Shown: positions 31,771 through 33,746 of the stretch, piece after piece
Layout of the letters: each line of letters begins with the position of its first letter
Position numbering within the stretch: the first letter of the stretch is position 1
Source of the DNA: an uncultured Bacteroidales bacterium
Lineage (GTDB): Bacteria > Bacteroidota > Bacteroidia > Bacteroidales > Bacteroidaceae
Reading direction: 5' to 3'
DNA length: 33,746 bases
Assembly: GCA_937898885.1 (NCBI GenBank)
Contig: CALDKD010000100.1
Coordinates: forward strand, 1 to 33,746
Translations under genes and position numbers: made by a program
The notes under the pieces: generated by a model
What the model saw: only the letters and a program-made list of their open reading frames with translations
Databases searched by the model: none
What the model was told of the DNA's origin: nothing

Positions 31771-32748
31771 ATGGCAAATTTCGCACTCATAGGTGCTGCC
31801 GGATATATTGCTCCGCGTCACCTCAAGGCAATTAAGGACACAGGCAACGAGTTGCTTGCCGCATACGACAAGTTTGACAGCGTAGGCCGTCTGGACAGTT
31901 TCTTCCCGGAGTGTTCCTTCTTTACGGAGAACGAGCTTTTTGACCGTCACTGCTCAAAGTTGCAGGCATCTGACAATCCTCTCCAGTGGATGAGCGTCTG
32001 CACACCCAACTACACGCACGATGCATTCATCCGCTATGGCTTAAGGCTGGGATGCGATGTGATCTGTGAGAAGCCGGTGGTGTTGAACCCCTATAACATC
32101 GACGCACTCCAGAAGGTAGAGGAAGAGACGGGCCATAAGGCTTACAATATCCTTCAGCTCCGTCTGCACGATTCAATTGCCGCACTCAAGAAGAAGGTGG
32201 ATGAGGGCCCTGCAGACAAGATTTACGATGTGGATCTGACCTACATCACTTCCCGCGGCCGCTGGTACTACACTTCATGGAAGGGGGATGTGCACAAGAG
32301 CGGTGGCATTGCCACCAACATAGGTGTGCACTTCTATGATATGCTCCAGTGGATATTCGGCCCGGTTGAGCAGAACATAGTGCATGTGATGAGCTTTGAC
32401 CGCGTTGCCGGATTCCTTCTGCTGAAGAAGGCCCGCGTGCGCTACTTCCTCAGCATCAATGCTGATTGCCTTCCGGAGAACGCCGTCCAGGGAGAGAAGA
32501 GGACATACAGGACTCTGAGCATAGACGGGGACGAGTTTGAGTTCAGCCAGGGCTTTACCGAACTGCATACCCTGAGCTATCAGAAGATACTTGCAGGAGA
32601 AGGCTTCCGCATCAGCGAGGCCCGTCCATGCATAGAGATTGTGAGCCAGATACGCAATGCCACTCCGATTGGTCTCAAGGGCGATTATCATCCGTTGGCA
32701 AAACTGCCCATGAGCCCGCATCCTTTCGGATGGGACGAAAAGAGATAA
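31771..32748 (+). CDS. wlbA: UDP-GlcNAc-uronate 3-dehydrogenase (WlbA/WbpB-like, Gfo/Idh/MocA family)
   Basis: This 325-residue NAD-dependent dehydrogenase oxidises C3 of UDP-N-acetylglucosaminuronic acid, the step before amination to a 2,3-diamino sugar. It carries the near-diagnostic segments NFALIGAAGYIAPRHLKAIK (3-22), CTPNYTHDAFIR, CEKPVVLNPYN with the EKP motif, LQLRLHDSI, LTYITSRGRWYYTSWKGD and SGGIATNIGVHFYDMLQWIF. The reaction product is the substrate of WbpE-like aminotransferases, and the truncated gene at 3-1094 looks like one. The start lies 3 bp after wzc, suggesting co-transcription. Family and reaction are confidently inferred; the UDP-GlcNAc 6-dehydrogenase (WbpA) and N-acetyltransferase (WbpD) are not in the window. 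Confidence 0.92.
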   Translation: MANFALIGAAGYIAPRHLKAIKDTGNELLAAYDKFDSVGRLDSFFPECSFFTENELFDRHCSKLQASDNPLQWMSVCTPNYTHDAFIRYGLRLGCDVICEKPVVLNPYNIDALQKVEEETGHKAYNILQLRLHDSIAALKKKVDEGPADKIYDVDLTYITSRGRWYYTSWKGDVHKSGGIATNIGVHFYDMLQWIFGPVEQNIVHVMSFDRVAGFLLLKKARVRYFLSINADCLPENAVQGEKRTYRTLSIDGDEFEFSQGFTELHTLSYQKILAGEGFRISEARPCIEIVSQIRNATPIGLKGDYHPLAKLPMSPHPFGWDEKR

Positions 32749-33746
32749 ATGACATCAGTCGAGATATATCTTGAACTTCTTCGTGCCGGCCTTTGGAACA
32801 GGCCGGCCGTTGTTTCCGGCGCTGCCAAATTAAGCGAGGTACTTGGGATGGCTGTGCACCAGACAACCCAGGCATTGGTAAGCCAGGCGCTGCTGGACAA
32901 CTTTGGCGAGAAGTTGCCCGAGAAGCGGAAAGATGCTCTGCTGAATACAATCAAGGTATGCGAGAACTCCGCCCATGCGGCGAACACGGTTATTGCATAC
33001 GTCTTTATGTCTCTTGGCAAGAGGGACATCACCCCGGTGCTCCTGAAAGGGCAGGGGATAGGTTCATGGTACCCGGTCCCTACGTTAAGGCTGGCCGGTG
33101 ACATTGACCTTTATGTCAGGGAGTACGTGGAGGCGACGGAGGTGCTTGAGAAACTGTTTGGTGCCAATGAAGGAGAGAGCGACAAGCATGTCTCCTTCCA
33201 TGTGGGAGGTAATCTTGAACTGGAACTTCACCAGTTCACTGAAACCATTTCTAACAAGAAACTCAACGCCTATTACCAGCGCATCTCCAACGAAGGCACT
33301 TCCAACAACCTGTCCGTTGTGAATCTTGACGGATCTGAGGTCTATACCCCCGAGGATACCTTCAACGCATTCTACATCTTCCATCACCTCTGGCATCATA
33401 CTGAAGGCATGGGCATTGGTATGCGCCAGCTTTGTGACTGGACCATGTTCCTGCACACACATAGCGGGAAACTGGATTTGGAACGCCTTGGACGATGGCT
33501 AAAGGACATGCACCTGATGGATGTATGGCAGGTGTTCGGCTGCGCTGCCGTGCAGGCGCTTGACCTGCCAAAGGAGGACGTTCCGTTCTACGATTCTTCA
33601 AAGGAGAAGCGGGGGCGCCGCCTGCTCGCATTCATGCTCGAGCAGGGCGACAACCGCGAGTTCAAGCATGGCCGTGGAGACCAGAGCGCCCTCAAGCACA
33701 AGGGCGGGTCATTCCGGTATATTCACAAGAGGTTTGCGATGATGTT
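32749..33746 (+). CDS. Nucleotidyltransferase-family protein (3' end cut by window)
   Basis: The frame is open from the ATG directly after the wlbA stop to the end of the window (332 codons, no stop). VLLKGQGIGSWYPVPTLR followed by GDIDLYV (117-123) matches the uncharacterised nucleotidyltransferase family (NTP_transf_5-like), where the KG...R..GDIDL pattern holds the metal-binding Asp pair. An acidic/His segment (HVGGNLELELHQF and IFHHLWHH) follows, as in other members. These proteins often occur in polysaccharide and lipopolysaccharide-like loci, but no substrate is established. The C-terminus and downstream genes lie outside the window. Confidence 0.8.
   Translation, partial: MTSVEIYLELLRAGLWNRPAVVSGAAKLSEVLGMAVHQTTQALVSQALLDNFGEKLPEKRKDALLNTIKVCENSAHAANTVIAYVFMSLGKRDITPVLLKGQGIGSWYPVPTLRLAGDIDLYVREYVEATEVLEKLFGANEGESDKHVSFHVGGNLELELHQFTETISNKKLNAYYQRISNEGTSNNLSVVNLDGSEVYTPEDTFNAFYIFHHLWHHTEGMGIGMRQLCDWTMFLHTHSGKLDLERLGRWLKDMHLMDVWQVFGCAAVQALDLPKEDVPFYDSSKEKRGRRLLAFMLEQGDNREFKHGRGDQSALKHKGGSFRYIHKRFAMM

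Noticed and set aside
31195..31950. Minus-strand open frame rich in Val/Ala/Ile repeats opposite the Wzc tail
   Set aside because: Its repetitive composition is just the antisense reading of the Tyr-Gly repeat array; it is not a membrane protein gene.

Overview
This 33.7 kb window is one large surface-polysaccharide (capsule, O-antigen or exopolysaccharide) biosynthesis and export locus, with every recognisable gene on the + strand. Bacteroidales is the best guess for the organism. The reasons are two TAnnTTTG-type -7 promoter elements, starts with little Shine-Dalgarno sequence, a lipoprotein Wza with a C-terminal membrane helix, a Wzc-type kinase with a Tyr/Gly tail, and the overall gene set. 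This assignment is inference. Genes are packed tightly, often with 4-bp ATGA overlaps, and no gap exceeds 170 bp. No tRNA, rRNA, CRISPR array or insertion sequence was seen.

Layout. (1) 1-2260: the 3' part of a WbpE-like sugar aminotransferase and an unusual sugar-phosphate transferase with a methyltransferase-like front half. (2) 2261-2429: the only real regulatory gap, with a strong intrinsic terminator, a promoter-like element and a structured leader. (3) 2430-4634: an ABC exporter, Wzm permease and Wzt ATPase with a C-terminal glycan-binding domain. (4) 4637-6619: an ATP-grasp ligase and a fucosyltransferase-like enzyme. (5) 6635-12241: a deoxy-aminosugar module (NDP-hexose 2,3-dehydratase, WecE-like 4-aminotransferase, Gfo/Idh/MocA 3-ketoreductase, extended SDR, WecF-like transferase). 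(6) 12277-19423: five soluble glycosyltransferases and one polytopic membrane protein. (7) 19420-21778: an AlgD-like GDP-mannose dehydrogenase and a DUF354-like protein. (8) 21775-24387: an acyl-modification cassette (left-handed beta-helix acyltransferase, acyl carrier protein, FabG-like reductase, FabH-like synthase). (9) 24399-28397: UDP-GlcNAc 2-epimerase, pyruvyltransferase-family protein, nitroreductase-family protein and a NodB-like protein. (10) 28428-31767: Wza lipoprotein and Wzc tyrosine kinase. (11) 31771-33746: a WlbA/WbpB-like dehydrogenase and the 5' part of a nucleotidyltransferase-family gene.

How the parts fit. The predicted glycan carries a rare 2-deoxy sugar, probably a 4-amino-2,4,6-trideoxyhexose made from dTDP-4-keto-6-deoxyglucose. 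The rmlA/rmlB functions that would supply this precursor are not in the window. Other likely residues are a hexuronic acid (mannuronic), ManNAc, a 2,3-diamino-uronic acid and possibly fucose, with possible pyruvyl and acyl decoration. The acyl cassette has a condensing enzyme and a ketoreductase but no dehydratase or enoyl reductase, so it should stop at a 3-hydroxyacyl group such as 3-hydroxybutyryl. The most plausible acceptor is the free 4-amino group of the deoxysugar. Export combines a Wzm/Wzt ABC transporter with a Wza channel and a Wzc kinase. No Wzx flippase was recognised.

The most interesting unproven ideas are the acylated 4-amino-2,4,6-trideoxyhexose, the mixed ABC/Wzc export apparatus, the methyltransferase-like/sugar-transferase fusion, and a slippage-prone hexanucleotide repeat that encodes the kinase's tyrosine cluster.
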